Source of the DNA: Nocardioides sp. JS614 | GTDB lineage: Bacteria; Actinomycetota; Actinomycetes; Propionibacteriales; Nocardioidaceae | Assembly: GCF_000015265.1 (NCBI RefSeq) | Contig: NC_008699.1 | Span: forward strand, 1,922,001 to 1,986,000 | Length of the DNA: 64,000 bases | Direction of reading: 5' to 3' | Part shown: positions 13,500 to 21,536 of the stretch, in pieces | How positions within the stretch are numbered: the stretch's first letter is position 1 | Layout: the number at the start of each line of letters is the position of its first letter | Notes under the pieces: model-generated | Database searches by the model: none | Told to the model about the DNA's origin: nothing | The model's input: only the letters and a program-made list of their open reading frames with translations | Translations under genes and position numbers: made by a program

Positions 13500-13832
13500 G
13501 TGGCGGGTCGCAAGACGCTGACGGCGCGGCGGGGCTCCCGGGCGCGCGCCCGCGCGGCGCAGGTGGTGTGGCTGCTCGCCGTGCTGTGCGCGCTGGTCCT
13601 CGCCGTAGGGGCGCTGTGCATCGCGCTCGACGCCAACCGCGACAACGCGCTGGTCAAGCTCGTGCTCGACGTCGCCGACGCCGTGGACCTCGAGGTGTTC
13701 TCCCGCGGCAACGGCATCTTCAAGTTCGAGGGCGGCGACGCGGAGACCAAGAACGCGCTGGCCAACTGGGGGCTCGGGGCGATCGCGTACCTCGTCGTCG
13801 GGCGGCTGCTGGAGCGCGTCGTCCGGCCCTGA
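13500..13832 (+). CDS. small membrane protein, unknown function
   Basis: This 110-aa protein has a basic N-terminus (about 20 residues rich in Arg), a strong membrane segment at about 22-44, a polar middle and a second hydrophobic stretch near 88-103. The middle contains DLEVFSRGNGIFKF. I do not recognise the family by function. It starts with GTG 7 bases after the crotonase stop and is probably cotranscribed. The topology suggests both termini on the same side. Confidence 0.7.
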   Translation: MAGRKTLTARRGSRARARAAQVVWLLAVLCALVLAVGALCIALDANRDNALVKLVLDVADAVDLEVFSRGNGIFKFEGGDAETKNALANWGLGAIAYLVVGRLLERVVRP

Positions 13833-13907
13833 CCTCGCGCCGGCCCCGCGCCGACAATGCCCCGACATTGACAGTGCCGCTGTGACAAAGCCAACCCCAC
13901 CACGAGT

Positions 13908-13962
13908 TTCGACCGCCGGGACGCGGCGGTAGCCTCACGACCAACCGAGTGCACAGGAGGGG
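13908..13962 (+). promoter_or_regulatory. etfBA promoter and distant ribosome binding site
   Basis: TTCGAC (13908-13913) and TAGCCT (13930-13935), separated by 16 bases, form a plausible promoter. AGGAGGGG (13955-13962) is a strong Shine-Dalgarno but ends 18 bases before the ATG. The intervening GGCC-GAACC-GGCC can pair into a small hairpin that would shorten the effective spacing. Confidence 0.45.
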
Positions 13963-13980
13963 CCGAACCGGCCACACACC

Positions 13981-14781
13981 ATGAACATTGTCGTCTGTGT
14001 GAAGTACGTGCCCGACGCCACTGCCGATCGGCAGTTCGAGTCGGACAACACCGTGGACCGCGTCGGCGTCGACGGGCTGCTGTCCGAGCTCGACGAGTAC
14101 GCCGTCGAGCAGGCCCTGCAGCTCAAGGAGAAGGCCGGAGGCGAGGGCACCACGGTGACCGCGCTGACCGTGGGCCCCGAGAAGGCCGTCGACGCGGTGC
14201 GCAAGGCGCTGCAGATGGGTGCCGACCAGGGCATCCACGTCGTCGACGACGCCATCGCCGGCTCGGACGCGCCCGCCACCTCGCTGGTGCTGGCCAAGGC
14301 TGTGGAGAAGGCCGGCGCCGACGCGAAGGTCGACCTGGTCGTGTGCGGCATGTCCTCGACCGACGCCGACATGAGCGTGGTGCCGGCGATGCTCGCCGAG
14401 CGCCTCAATCTGCCCCAGGTCACGCTGGCCTCGGTCATCGAGACCCAGGGTGACCAGGTGCGCGTCAAGCGGGACGGAGACACCGCGACCGAGGTCATCG
14501 GCGCCACGATGCCGCTGGTCCTCTCGGTGACCGACCAGTCGGGTGAGGCCCGCTACCCGTCGTTCAAGGGCATCATGGCCGCGAAGAAGAAGCCGCTGGA
14601 GACCTGGTCGCTCGCGGACCTGGGCGTCGACGCGGGCCAGGTCGGCCTGTCGGTGGCGTGGACCGAGGTCGCCGAGACCACGGCCCGACCGCCGCGCACC
14701 GCCGGCGAGATCGTCAAGGACGAGGACGGCTCGGGCGCCACGGCGCTCGCCGAGTTCCTCGCCGCCAAGAAATTCATCTGA
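13981..14781 (+). CDS. etfB: electron transfer flavoprotein, beta subunit
   Basis: This 266-aa protein is the small ETF subunit, which binds AMP and docks acyl-CoA dehydrogenases. The N-terminus NIVVCVKYVPD and the segment DLVVCGMSSTDAD are family hallmarks, and the length is normal. It takes electrons from acyl-CoA dehydrogenases, two of which are encoded in this window. It is followed by etfA after a 27-base gap that contains an imperfect repeat of its own last codons. Confidence 0.96.
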   Translation: MNIVVCVKYVPDATADRQFESDNTVDRVGVDGLLSELDEYAVEQALQLKEKAGGEGTTVTALTVGPEKAVDAVRKALQMGADQGIHVVDDAIAGSDAPATSLVLAKAVEKAGADAKVDLVVCGMSSTDADMSVVPAMLAERLNLPQVTLASVIETQGDQVRVKRDGDTATEVIGATMPLVLSVTDQSGEARYPSFKGIMAAKKKPLETWSLADLGVDAGQVGLSVAWTEVAETTARPPRTAGEIVKDEDGSGATALAEFLAAKKFI

Positions 14782-14808
14782 GCGAAGTTCATCTGAGGAG
14801 CTGACCAA

Positions 14809-15762
14809 GTGTCTGAAGTTCTCGTTCTCATCGACCACGTCGACGGTGCCGTCCGCAAGCCGACGTACGAGCTCCTGACCATCGCCAAGCGGCTCGGCGA
14901 GCCCTCGGCGGTCTTCATCGGCAGCGGCGCCCAGGGCGCCGAGGTGGCCGAGAAGGTCAAGGCGTACGGCGCGGCGAAGGTCTACGTCGTCGACGACGCC
15001 CAGATCAAGGGCTACTTGGTGGCGCCCAAGGCCGAGGCCCTCCAGCAGCTGGTGGAGAAGACCTCGCCGGCGGCGGTCCTGATCTCCTCCACCTCCGAGG
15101 GCAAGGAGATCGCCGGTCGCCTCGCGGTCAAGATCGAGTCAGGTCTGATCACGGACGCGGTCGACGTGGAGGCCGACGGCACCGCGACCCAGTCGGTGTT
15201 CGCGGGCAACTACACCCTGAAGGCCAAGGTCACGAAGGGCACCCCGATCATCACGGTCAAGCCGAACTCCGCCGCGCCGGAGGAGGCCGCCGGTGCCGGG
15301 ACGGTCGAGGAGTTCGCCGCGACCGTGTCCGACGCCGCGAAGGCCGCGCAGATCGTGGCGTCGCAGCCGCGCAAGGCGACCGGGCGCCCCGAGCTGACCG
15401 AGGCCGCGATCGTGGTCGCCGGCGGTCGCGGCACGGGCGGCAGCTTCGAGTCCGTCGAGGGCCTCGCCGACGCCCTGGGCGGCGCGGTCGGCGCCTCGCG
15501 TGCGGCCGTCGACTCCGGCTGGATCCCGCACACCTTCCAGATCGGGCAGACCGGCAAGACCGTCTCGCCGCAGCTCTACATCGCCACCGGCATCTCCGGC
15601 GCCATCCAGCACCGGGCCGGCATGCAGACCTCCAAGACGATCGTCGCGGTCAACAAGGACGAGGAGGCGCCGATCTTCGAGCTGGTCGACTTCGGCGTGG
15701 TGGGCGACCTGCACACCGTCCTTCCGGCCCTCACCGAGGAAGTCACCAAGCGCAAGGGCTGA
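14809..15762 (+). CDS. etfA: electron transfer flavoprotein, alpha subunit
   Basis: This 317-aa protein carries the FAD of ETF. The C-terminal FAD domain is clear: GGRGTGG, DSGWIPHTFQIGQTGKTV, GISGAIQH and VNKDEEAPIF. The GTG start has GAGGAG upstream at normal distance. It forms a heterodimer with EtfB and passes electrons towards ETF:quinone oxidoreductase, which is not in the window. A strong hairpin follows the stop. Confidence 0.96.
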   Translation: MSEVLVLIDHVDGAVRKPTYELLTIAKRLGEPSAVFIGSGAQGAEVAEKVKAYGAAKVYVVDDAQIKGYLVAPKAEALQQLVEKTSPAAVLISSTSEGKEIAGRLAVKIESGLITDAVDVEADGTATQSVFAGNYTLKAKVTKGTPIITVKPNSAAPEEAAGAGTVEEFAATVSDAAKAAQIVASQPRKATGRPELTEAAIVVAGGRGTGGSFESVEGLADALGGAVGASRAAVDSGWIPHTFQIGQTGKTVSPQLYIATGISGAIQHRAGMQTSKTIVAVNKDEEAPIFELVDFGVVGDLHTVLPALTEEVTKRKG

Positions 15763-15777
15763 GTGAGCGCAGCCGTC

Positions 15778-15817
15778 CACGTCGACCCGTCCGGAGCCCT
15801 CCGGGCGGGTCGACGTG
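15778..15817. terminator. bidirectional terminator after etfA
   Basis: A perfect 12-bp outer stem (CACGTCGACCCG with CGGGTCGACGTG) continues inward with one mismatch to a GCCC loop. It separates etfA from the convergent lysyl-oxidase-like gene. No T-tract follows. Confidence 0.75.
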
Positions 15818-15858
15818 ACTCTCCGTCGATCCGGGACTTCCGACTCGACCGGGAGGGG

Positions 15859-17352
15859 TCAACCCTGGCCGCCGTACCCCTCCTCGTCGATGATGCCGAC
15901 CTGGGGGACCCGCACGGTGCGGTGGCCCGGCTTGCCGCCGAGGACGATCCGGCGCAGTGCCACGTTGTTGTCGGTGGCCGCCTCGGCCAGGTTGTTCTCG
16001 GGGTTGGCGATCACGGCGATGTAGTAGGTGCCGTTGGGCAGGCCGCGGATGTCGAAGGACTGCCCGGCGCGGTACTGCGCGTACGTGTCGCCCCAGCCGG
16101 CGGCGAGGACCTCGCGGATCGAGAGCGAGGAGTAGTCGCCGCAGGACGTCGAGAGGTCGGTGTTCTCGGGCCGCCAGTCGGCGGCGGGCACCGTCAGGTC
16201 GACGGCGTCGGTGTTGGCCAGGCAGAACGCCTCCTTCCTCGAGCGCGCGGTCTCCTGCTGGTCGGCGTCGAGCAGGGAGTAGCGCGCGAAGTCCTCGAAG
16301 TGCCAGTGCTGGTGGGAGGGCTTGGGGTCCCAGTGCAGGTGGCCGACGGGCTGGTAGCCGGTCTGCTCGCCCGCGGCATCGAAGAAGTACTGGTACGCAT
16401 CCATCTCGTCCTCGCCGTCCCGGCGGAAGCCGTCGACGACCAACGGGCTGTCGCCGGCGTTCCAGACCGTCGCCGAGAAGCGCAGGTAGTTCGTGTTCTC
16501 GGACAGGCCGATGCCCCACGCCGGCAGGGAGCGCAGGTCCGGCTGCGGGCCGGCCTCGGGTGCGCGGCCCTGCGGTCCGCTCGGCTGGCGGGCGGCCGGT
16601 ACGGCGACCCGACCGGTGGCCGGAGGGGCGCCCGCCCCGCCGCCGACGTCCTCGGCCGTCACGGTCAGCTGCACGGTGCGCGTCGCGTCGGCGTCGCCCA
16701 GCCCGAAGACGGCGGCGTACTTCGAGGCGATCCTCGCGGTGACGGTGTACGAACCCGGCGTGAGCCGGAACGGGCGGCCCTGGCTGAGGATCGGCGCCGC
16801 CCAGCCGTCCTGGATGCCCTGCACCGAGCCGAGGCTGAACGGGTTGTACCAGCAGCCGGCCGGGTAGCCCGAGCGCGCGGGGGCGTCCGGCCGGACCCGC
16901 TCCGACCAGCCGTTCAGGCAGGCCTTGCGGACCACGTGCAGCGGCTCGCCGCCGCGCTGCGGGGTGATGTCGATCCTCAGGAACCCGTCCAGCCCGGAGA
17001 ACGTGCTCATCGAGCCGGCGGGCAGCGCCACGTCGCCGTCGGCCGTGTGCCAGACGGTGCGGATCGCCTCGTCGTACGACGAGCGGTGCGACCAGAGCTC
17101 GAACGGCGCGCCCTGCGCGGTCAGGCGCAGGCCGAGGTCGGTCCAGGTGCGCTTCCTGTAGGCGGAGGCGGTGACCGCGTGCGGCGCCCACAGCGCGATC
17201 GGCGCGACCGCCTCGGCCGCGCGACCCGAGCCGGCGGGGCTGCCGGCCGGGTTGGAGCTGGCGGTGGCGGGGGGCGTGGACAGGGCCACGGCGGGCAGGG
17301 CGAGCGCGAGCGAGGCGAGCAGCGCGAGGGAACGCGAGGTCGAGCGGATCAA
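15859..17352 (-). CDS. secreted lysyl-oxidase-like copper protein
   Basis: This 497-aa exported protein has a Sec signal peptide in its first ~32 residues (LALLASLALALPAVAL). Residues from about 280 on form a lysyl oxidase domain with the copper-binding histidines in HQHWHFEDFARY. The C-terminus (NGTYYIAVIANPENNLAE, NNVALRRIVL) is typical of bacterial members. Such enzymes oxidise peptidyl lysine side chains. The TTG start is chosen because GGAAGGA lies 7 bases upstream and the signal peptide then begins normally. The N-terminal half is unfamiliar; substrate and role are unknown. Confidence 0.85.
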   Translation of the reverse strand: MIRSTSRSLALLASLALALPAVALSTPPATASSNPAGSPAGSGRAAEAVAPIALWAPHAVTASAYRKRTWTDLGLRLTAQGAPFELWSHRSSYDEAIRTVWHTADGDVALPAGSMSTFSGLDGFLRIDITPQRGGEPLHVVRKACLNGWSERVRPDAPARSGYPAGCWYNPFSLGSVQGIQDGWAAPILSQGRPFRLTPGSYTVTARIASKYAAVFGLGDADATRTVQLTVTAEDVGGGAGAPPATGRVAVPAARQPSGPQGRAPEAGPQPDLRSLPAWGIGLSENTNYLRFSATVWNAGDSPLVVDGFRRDGEDEMDAYQYFFDAAGEQTGYQPVGHLHWDPKPSHQHWHFEDFARYSLLDADQQETARSRKEAFCLANTDAVDLTVPAADWRPENTDLSTSCGDYSSLSIREVLAAGWGDTYAQYRAGQSFDIRGLPNGTYYIAVIANPENNLAEAATDNNVALRRIVLGGKPGHRTVRVPQVGIIDEEGYGGQG

Positions 17353-17472
17353 GGGAGGGTCCTTCCGCGACGGCAGCGATCGCTGCGGTGAGCTGACGCA
17401 GCGTACGACGCGGCCGGCCCCGGATTGGTTGCCGAGCGGCAAGACGGGGCACGCGTCCAGACCGGCCCGAAC

Positions 17473-17478
17473 TACCCT
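17473..17478 (+). promoter_or_regulatory. -10 element of proA, leaderless
   Basis: TACCCT ends seven bases before the proA ATG, so the transcript would begin at about the start codon. No convincing -35 or Shine-Dalgarno is seen. Confidence 0.45.
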
Positions 17479-17485
17479 CGGAGCC

Positions 17486-18775
17486 ATGAGCACGCAGCAC
17501 GACGAGCACGACGCGGCCGGGGCCACCGGCGTGGCCGACCAGGTGGTGGCGGCCGCCGAGCGCGCCCGGGCCGCCAGCCACGGCCTCGCCCTGGCCACGC
17601 GGGCCGAGAAGGACGCGGCCCTCCAGGCGATGGCCGAGGCGCTGCTGACCCGCGAGCCCGAGGTCCTGGCCGCCAACGGCGAGGACGTGGCGCGCGCCGA
17701 GGCGAACGGCACGCCGCCGAACATCGTCGACCGGCTCCGGCTCACCCAGGAGCGGGTGGCCGCCATGGCGCAGGGACTGCGCGACGTCGCCGCACTGCCC
17801 GACCCCGTGGGCGAGGTGCTGCGCGGCAGCACCCTGGCCAACGGCCTCGAGATGCGCCAGGTCCGGGTGCCCTTCGGCGTGGTCGGGATGATCTACGAGG
17901 CCCGGCCCAACGTCACCGCCGACGCCGCCGGCATCTGCCTGAAGTCCGGCAACGCCGTCCTGCTGCGCGGCAGCTCCAGCGCCCGCTCCAGCAACGCCGC
18001 GATCGTGGCGGCGCTGCGCGACGCCATCGCCGGAACCGGCCTGGACCCCGACGTCGTGCAGCAGGTCCCCGGAGACTCCCACGACAGCGTGAAGGCGCTG
18101 ATGCGCGCCCGCGGTCACGTGGACGTGCTGATCCCGCGCGGCGGGGCGGGGCTGATTCGCTCCGTCGTGGAGGAGTCCACGGTGCCCGTCATCGAGACCG
18201 GCGTCGGCAACTGCCACGTCTACGTCGACCGGGCGGCCGATCTCGACAAGGCGCTCGCGATCGTGCTCAACGCCAAGACCCACCGGACCAGCGTGTGCAA
18301 CGCCGCGGAGTCGCTGCTGGTGCACGCGGACCTGGCCGACACGTTCGTCCCGCGCGTGGTCGCGGCGCTGCAGGAGGCCGGCGTGACGGTGCACGGCGAC
18401 GAGCGCTTCCAGGCCGAGGACGGGGTGCTGCCGGCCACCGACGAGGACTACGGGCAGGAGTACCTCTCCCTGGACATCTCCGCTGCCGTCGTACCCGACC
18501 TGGACGGCGCCATCGCGCACATCCGACGCTGGTCGAGCCAGCACACCGAGGCGATCGTCACCGAGGACCTCGCGGCGGCGCGGCGGTTCACCGCTGCGGT
18601 CGACTCGGCCGCGGTCCTGGTCAACGCCTCGACCCGGTTCACCGACGGCGGGGAGTTCGGCTTCGGCGCCGAGATCGGCATCAGCACCCAGAAGCTGCAC
18701 GCCCGGGGGCCGATGGGGCTGACGGAGATGACGTCGACCAAGTACGTCGTCACCGGCGACGGGCACGTCCGGTGA
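17486..18775 (+). CDS. proA: gamma-glutamyl phosphate reductase
   Basis: This 429-aa enzyme reduces glutamyl 5-phosphate to glutamate semialdehyde in proline synthesis. The nucleophile is Cys271 in HRTSVCNAAESLLVH, and PFGVVGMIYEARPNVT and FGFGAEIGISTQK are diagnostic. The ATG is the first in-frame start after a -10 element. It heads the proA, nadD, rsfS neighbourhood found in many actinobacteria. proB is not in the window. Confidence 0.96.
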   Translation: MSTQHDEHDAAGATGVADQVVAAAERARAASHGLALATRAEKDAALQAMAEALLTREPEVLAANGEDVARAEANGTPPNIVDRLRLTQERVAAMAQGLRDVAALPDPVGEVLRGSTLANGLEMRQVRVPFGVVGMIYEARPNVTADAAGICLKSGNAVLLRGSSSARSSNAAIVAALRDAIAGTGLDPDVVQQVPGDSHDSVKALMRARGHVDVLIPRGGAGLIRSVVEESTVPVIETGVGNCHVYVDRAADLDKALAIVLNAKTHRTSVCNAAESLLVHADLADTFVPRVVAALQEAGVTVHGDERFQAEDGVLPATDEDYGQEYLSLDISAAVVPDLDGAIAHIRRWSSQHTEAIVTEDLAAARRFTAAVDSAAVLVNASTRFTDGGEFGFGAEIGISTQKLHARGPMGLTEMTSTKYVVTGDGHVR

Positions 18776-18798
18776 CACGGCCTCCGGCGTGGGCCCGG

Positions 18799-18804
18799 TA
18801 GGGT
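18799..18804 (+). promoter_or_regulatory. -10 element for the 50-aa membrane peptide
   Basis: TAGGGT ends seven bases before the ATG at 18812, the same leaderless geometry as at proA. Confidence 0.4.
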
Positions 18805-18811
18805 GTCGGCC

Positions 18812-18964
18812 ATGCTGAACGCGTTCGCCATCGCCCTGGCCGCCGAGGAGCACGTCAACGAGAGCGTGCCCAACCACTGGCTGGTGGGCGGCATCGTGCT
18901 GGTCTTGCTGCTGGCGCTGCTGGGTGGCCTGCTGGCCTTCGGCGCGGGACGCGAGCACAGCTGA
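18812..18964 (+). CDS. 50-aa single-span membrane peptide
   Basis: This short reading frame encodes 50 residues with a hydrophobic N-terminal helix, an acidic stretch (AAEEHVNESVP) and a strong membrane span at about 25-44 (IVLVLLLALLGGLLAF), ending in GREHS. The function is unknown. It lies between proA and nadD with a -10 element of its own, and coding bias matches its neighbours. The start is the only ATG in frame. Confidence 0.65.
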   Translation: MLNAFAIALAAEEHVNESVPNHWLVGGIVLVLLLALLGGLLAFGAGREHS

Positions 18965-18975
18965 CCACCGACGGC

Positions 18976-19620
18976 ATGACCGCCGCCAGGCGGGTCGGGG
19001 TCATGGGTGGCACCTTCGACCCGATCCACCACGGGCACCTCGTGGCCGCATCCGAGGTGCAGGCCTGGTTCGACCTCGACGAGGTCCTGTTCGTGCCGAC
19101 CGGAGACCCCTGGCAGAAGTCCGACCGCGACGTGTCGCCGGCCGAGCATCGCTACCTGATGACCGTGATCGCGACCGCCGCCAACCCCCGGTTCACCGTC
19201 TCCCGCGTCGACATCGACCGGTCGGGCCCGACGTACACGATCGACACGCTGCGCGACCTGCGTGCGCAGCTGCCCGACGCGGAGCTCTACTTCATCACCG
19301 GGGTCGACGCCCTGGCCGAGATCTTCACCTGGCGCGACGCCGAGGAGCTGTTCACGCTCGCGCGGTTCGTGGGATGCACCCGACCTGGGTACCTCATGGA
19401 CGACGCGGCGCTCGCCACGATCCCGACCGACCGGGTGACGATCGTGGAGATCCCCGCCCTGGCGATCTCCTCGACCGACTGCCGCCGGCGCTCACAGCGC
19501 GGTGAGCCGGTGTGGTACCTCGTGCCCGACGGGGTCGTGCAGTACCTGGCCAAGTACGACCTCTACCCACGCGTCATCCCCCCGGACACCACGAAGGACA
19601 CCAGCGAGGACATGCAGTGA
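18976..19620 (+). CDS. nadD: nicotinate-nucleotide adenylyltransferase
   Basis: This 214-aa enzyme makes nicotinic acid adenine dinucleotide in NAD synthesis. The nucleotidyltransferase motif GGTFDPIHHGH is at residues 11-21, and the second motif ISSTDCRRR (usually ISSTxIR) is near the C-terminus. The stop overlaps the rsfS start (GTGA). It follows a 50-aa peptide gene by 11 bases. Confidence 0.95.
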   Translation: MTAARRVGVMGGTFDPIHHGHLVAASEVQAWFDLDEVLFVPTGDPWQKSDRDVSPAEHRYLMTVIATAANPRFTVSRVDIDRSGPTYTIDTLRDLRAQLPDAELYFITGVDALAEIFTWRDAEELFTLARFVGCTRPGYLMDDAALATIPTDRVTIVEIPALAISSTDCRRRSQRGEPVWYLVPDGVVQYLAKYDLYPRVIPPDTTKDTSEDMQ

Positions 19621-20000
19621 CCGCCACCGACCGGGCCGTCGAGCTCGTCCACACCGCCGCCCGGGCCGCCTCCGAGAAGCTCGCCCAGCAGCTCATCGCC
19701 TTCGACGTCAGCGAGCAGCTGGCGATCACCGACGCCTTCCTGCTCGCCTCGGCCAGCAACGACCGGCAGGTCAAGGCCATCGTGGACGAGATCGAGGACA
19801 AGCTGCGCGAGATCGGCGCCAAGCCGCTCCGCCGCGAGGGCGAGCGTGACGGGCGTTGGGTGCTCATCGACTACGGCGAGGTCGTCGTGCACGTCCAGCA
19901 CGAGGAGGAGCGCCAGTTCTACGCCCTCGAGCGGCTGTGGCGCGACTGCCCCGCCATCCCGCTGCCCGCGGACGTCACGGCGGCCGAGCAGGGCCGGTGA
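19617..20000 (+). CDS. rsfS: ribosomal silencing factor
   Basis: This 127-aa protein of the RsfS/Iojap family binds ribosomal protein L14 and blocks subunit joining under starvation. Family residues are visible in FDVSEQLAITDAFLLASASN and WVLIDYGEVVVHVQHEEERQFYALERLW. The GTG start overlaps the nadD stop by 4 bases; the stop likewise overlaps the next GTG. Translational coupling across nadD, rsfS and the phosphatase is evident. Confidence 0.95.
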   Translation: MTATDRAVELVHTAARAASEKLAQQLIAFDVSEQLAITDAFLLASASNDRQVKAIVDEIEDKLREIGAKPLRREGERDGRWVLIDYGEVVVHVQHEEERQFYALERLWRDCPAIPLPADVTAAEQGR

Positions 20001-20629
20001 GCGCTCCGCGCCGCCTGCTCCTGATCCGGCACGGGCAGACCGCCTGGAACGCCGTACGCCGCGTCCAGGGCCAGCTCGACTCCGAGCTCGACGACACCGG
20101 CCACCGGCAGGCCGCCGCGCTCGCCCCGGTGGTCGCGGCGATGGGCCCTGCCGCGCTCTGGTGCTCCGACAGCGCGCGGGCCCGCCAGACCGCGGCGTAC
20201 CTCGCCAAGGAGGCCGGCCTGGACCCGACCTTCGACCCCCGGCTGCGCGAGTACTTCCTCGGTGAGCGCCAGGGCCTGACCCACGAGGAGTACGCCGCCG
20301 CCGCGCCCGAGGAGTTCGCCGTGTTCCGCACCGGCGACTTCGACGTCGTCCCCGGCGGCGAGACGGCCGCCCAGGTGACGGCGCGGATGACCGCCGCGCT
20401 GCACGAGCTGCTCGCGTCGATCGGTCCGGGCGAGCTCGCCGTGGCGGTCTCCCACGGGGCCGCGATCCGCGACTCCGTGCCGGTGCTCCTCGGCTGGCCG
20501 GTCACCGAGCGCGCCGCGCTGCACGGCATGGCGAACTGCGGGTGGGCGGTGCTCGACGGGCCGGTGGTGGACGGCCCGATGCGCCTGGTCGCCTACAACC
20601 GGGTGCTGTCGTTCGCAGAGCCGGTGTGA
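19997..20629 (+). CDS. histidine phosphatase family protein
   Basis: This 210-aa protein carries the catalytic RHGQT motif (phospho-acceptor His12) and the second His in VAVSHGAAIRD. The family includes phosphoglycerate mutases and small-molecule phosphatases. In Mycobacterium tuberculosis the gene in the same position after nadD-rsfS is the glucosyl-3-phosphoglycerate phosphatase gpgP, so this may be its orthologue. Whether the organism makes the glucosylglycerate substrate cannot be seen here. Confidence 0.85.
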   Translation: MSAPRRLLLIRHGQTAWNAVRRVQGQLDSELDDTGHRQAAALAPVVAAMGPAALWCSDSARARQTAAYLAKEAGLDPTFDPRLREYFLGERQGLTHEEYAAAAPEEFAVFRTGDFDVVPGGETAAQVTARMTAALHELLASIGPGELAVAVSHGAAIRDSVPVLLGWPVTERAALHGMANCGWAVLDGPVVDGPMRLVAYNRVLSFAEPV

Positions 20630-20640
20630 CCGACCCCCGA

Positions 20641-20701
20641 TTTCGCATCGACCGGACCGTTGGCTAGTATTCCGCGAGTTGTCACCCCCGCTGGTCGGGG
20701 G
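20641..20701 (+). promoter_or_regulatory. tRNA-Ala promoter and leader hairpin
   Basis: TTTCGC (20641-20646) and TAGTAT (20665-20670), with an 18-base spacer, form a plausible promoter. The leader carries a hairpin CCCCCG-CTGGT-CGGGGG (20685-20701) seven bases before the mature tRNA. Confidence 0.45.
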
Positions 20702-20708
20702 AAGCAAT

Positions 20709-20781
20709 GGGGCTGTGGCGCAGCTGGTAGCGCATCTGCATGGCATGCAGAGGGTCAGGGGTTCGAGTCCCCTCAGCTCCA
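20709..20781 (+). tRNA. tRNA-Ala, anticodon GGC
   Basis: The acceptor stem GGGGCTG pairs with CAGCTCC (one G-T pair). The anticodon stem TCTGC/GCAGA encloses the 7-base loop ATGGCAT with anticodon GGC. The T arm AGGGG-TTCGAGT-CCCCT is regular. The discriminator base is A and CCA is not encoded. An integrase remnant begins about 175 bases downstream, so the 3' end is a likely attachment site. Confidence 0.97.
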
Positions 20782-20955
20782 CCGAGGACGCGCAGGTCAG
20801 GGGCGGTTTCCCGGAGACGGGGGATCGCCTCTCAGCGTCTCTTGGGGGGCAAATGGGGGGCAGGACCCCCTCGTCCGGTCAGCAATCTCTTGACCGTGAC
20901 AGGAGCGTGCTCCCGTGTTCGAAACAGCAGATCAACGTCCAGGCGGCGGTTCCTG

Positions 20956-21476
20956 ATGGCCTGGGCGGATGCCCATGGCACCGGCTTCCGCGGTGTCTAC
21001 CGCGGACCGAACGGCGCCAAGCTCAAGACCAAGACGTTCAAGAGCAGATCCATGCCCGGTTCAAGGTTCTCCAGGCCTGCCTCGCCGCCCGCAAGGGCGT
21101 GTCAGCCCGTCGTGATCGGCTCATCCAGTACAACCCGTGCGAGAGCACTCAGCTGCCGGTGATCCCCGAGCGCGAGGTCACCATCCTGGAGCCGGACCAG
21201 GTCGACAAGATCCTCCTGGCCCTCGACCCCTGGTGGCGGCTCCTGCCGCTGTTGCTCTCGGAGACCGGACTCCGCTGGGGTGAGGCCATGGGCCTGACTG
21301 TGGACTCGTTCACGCTGGACTTCCGGTGCCTGTTCGTGCGCAGAACGACCATCGAGACCAAGGTCGAGCAGACCGGCAACGGCACTCGCTTCAGGTGGAA
21401 GCCCTATCCGGGCGAGGCAGCCCTGTGGCTTGTGCGTGACCATGCTGCTGCCGCAAGGCTGAGTCCGGCTGGGTAG
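20956..21476 (+). pseudogene. degenerate tyrosine integrase downstream of tRNA-Ala
   Basis: Two frames together resemble a phage-type integrase. The first holds an arm-binding domain (FRGVYRGPNGAKLKTKTFKS). The second begins inside the core-binding domain (IHARFKVLQ, YNPCESTQLP) and continues into the catalytic domain with the box-I arginine (SETGLRWGEAMGL). Most of the core-binding domain appears deleted where the frames meet near 21040. The protein ends before the HxxR and catalytic Tyr motifs. It cannot be active. It marks an old island insertion at the tRNA; the matching right attachment site was not found. Confidence 0.8.
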
Positions 21477-21536
21477 CGCCGCTCGATCCAATGCGCCGGC
21501 CGGGGCGGTCCGGTGCTGGCTGGCGGCCCGGACGGC

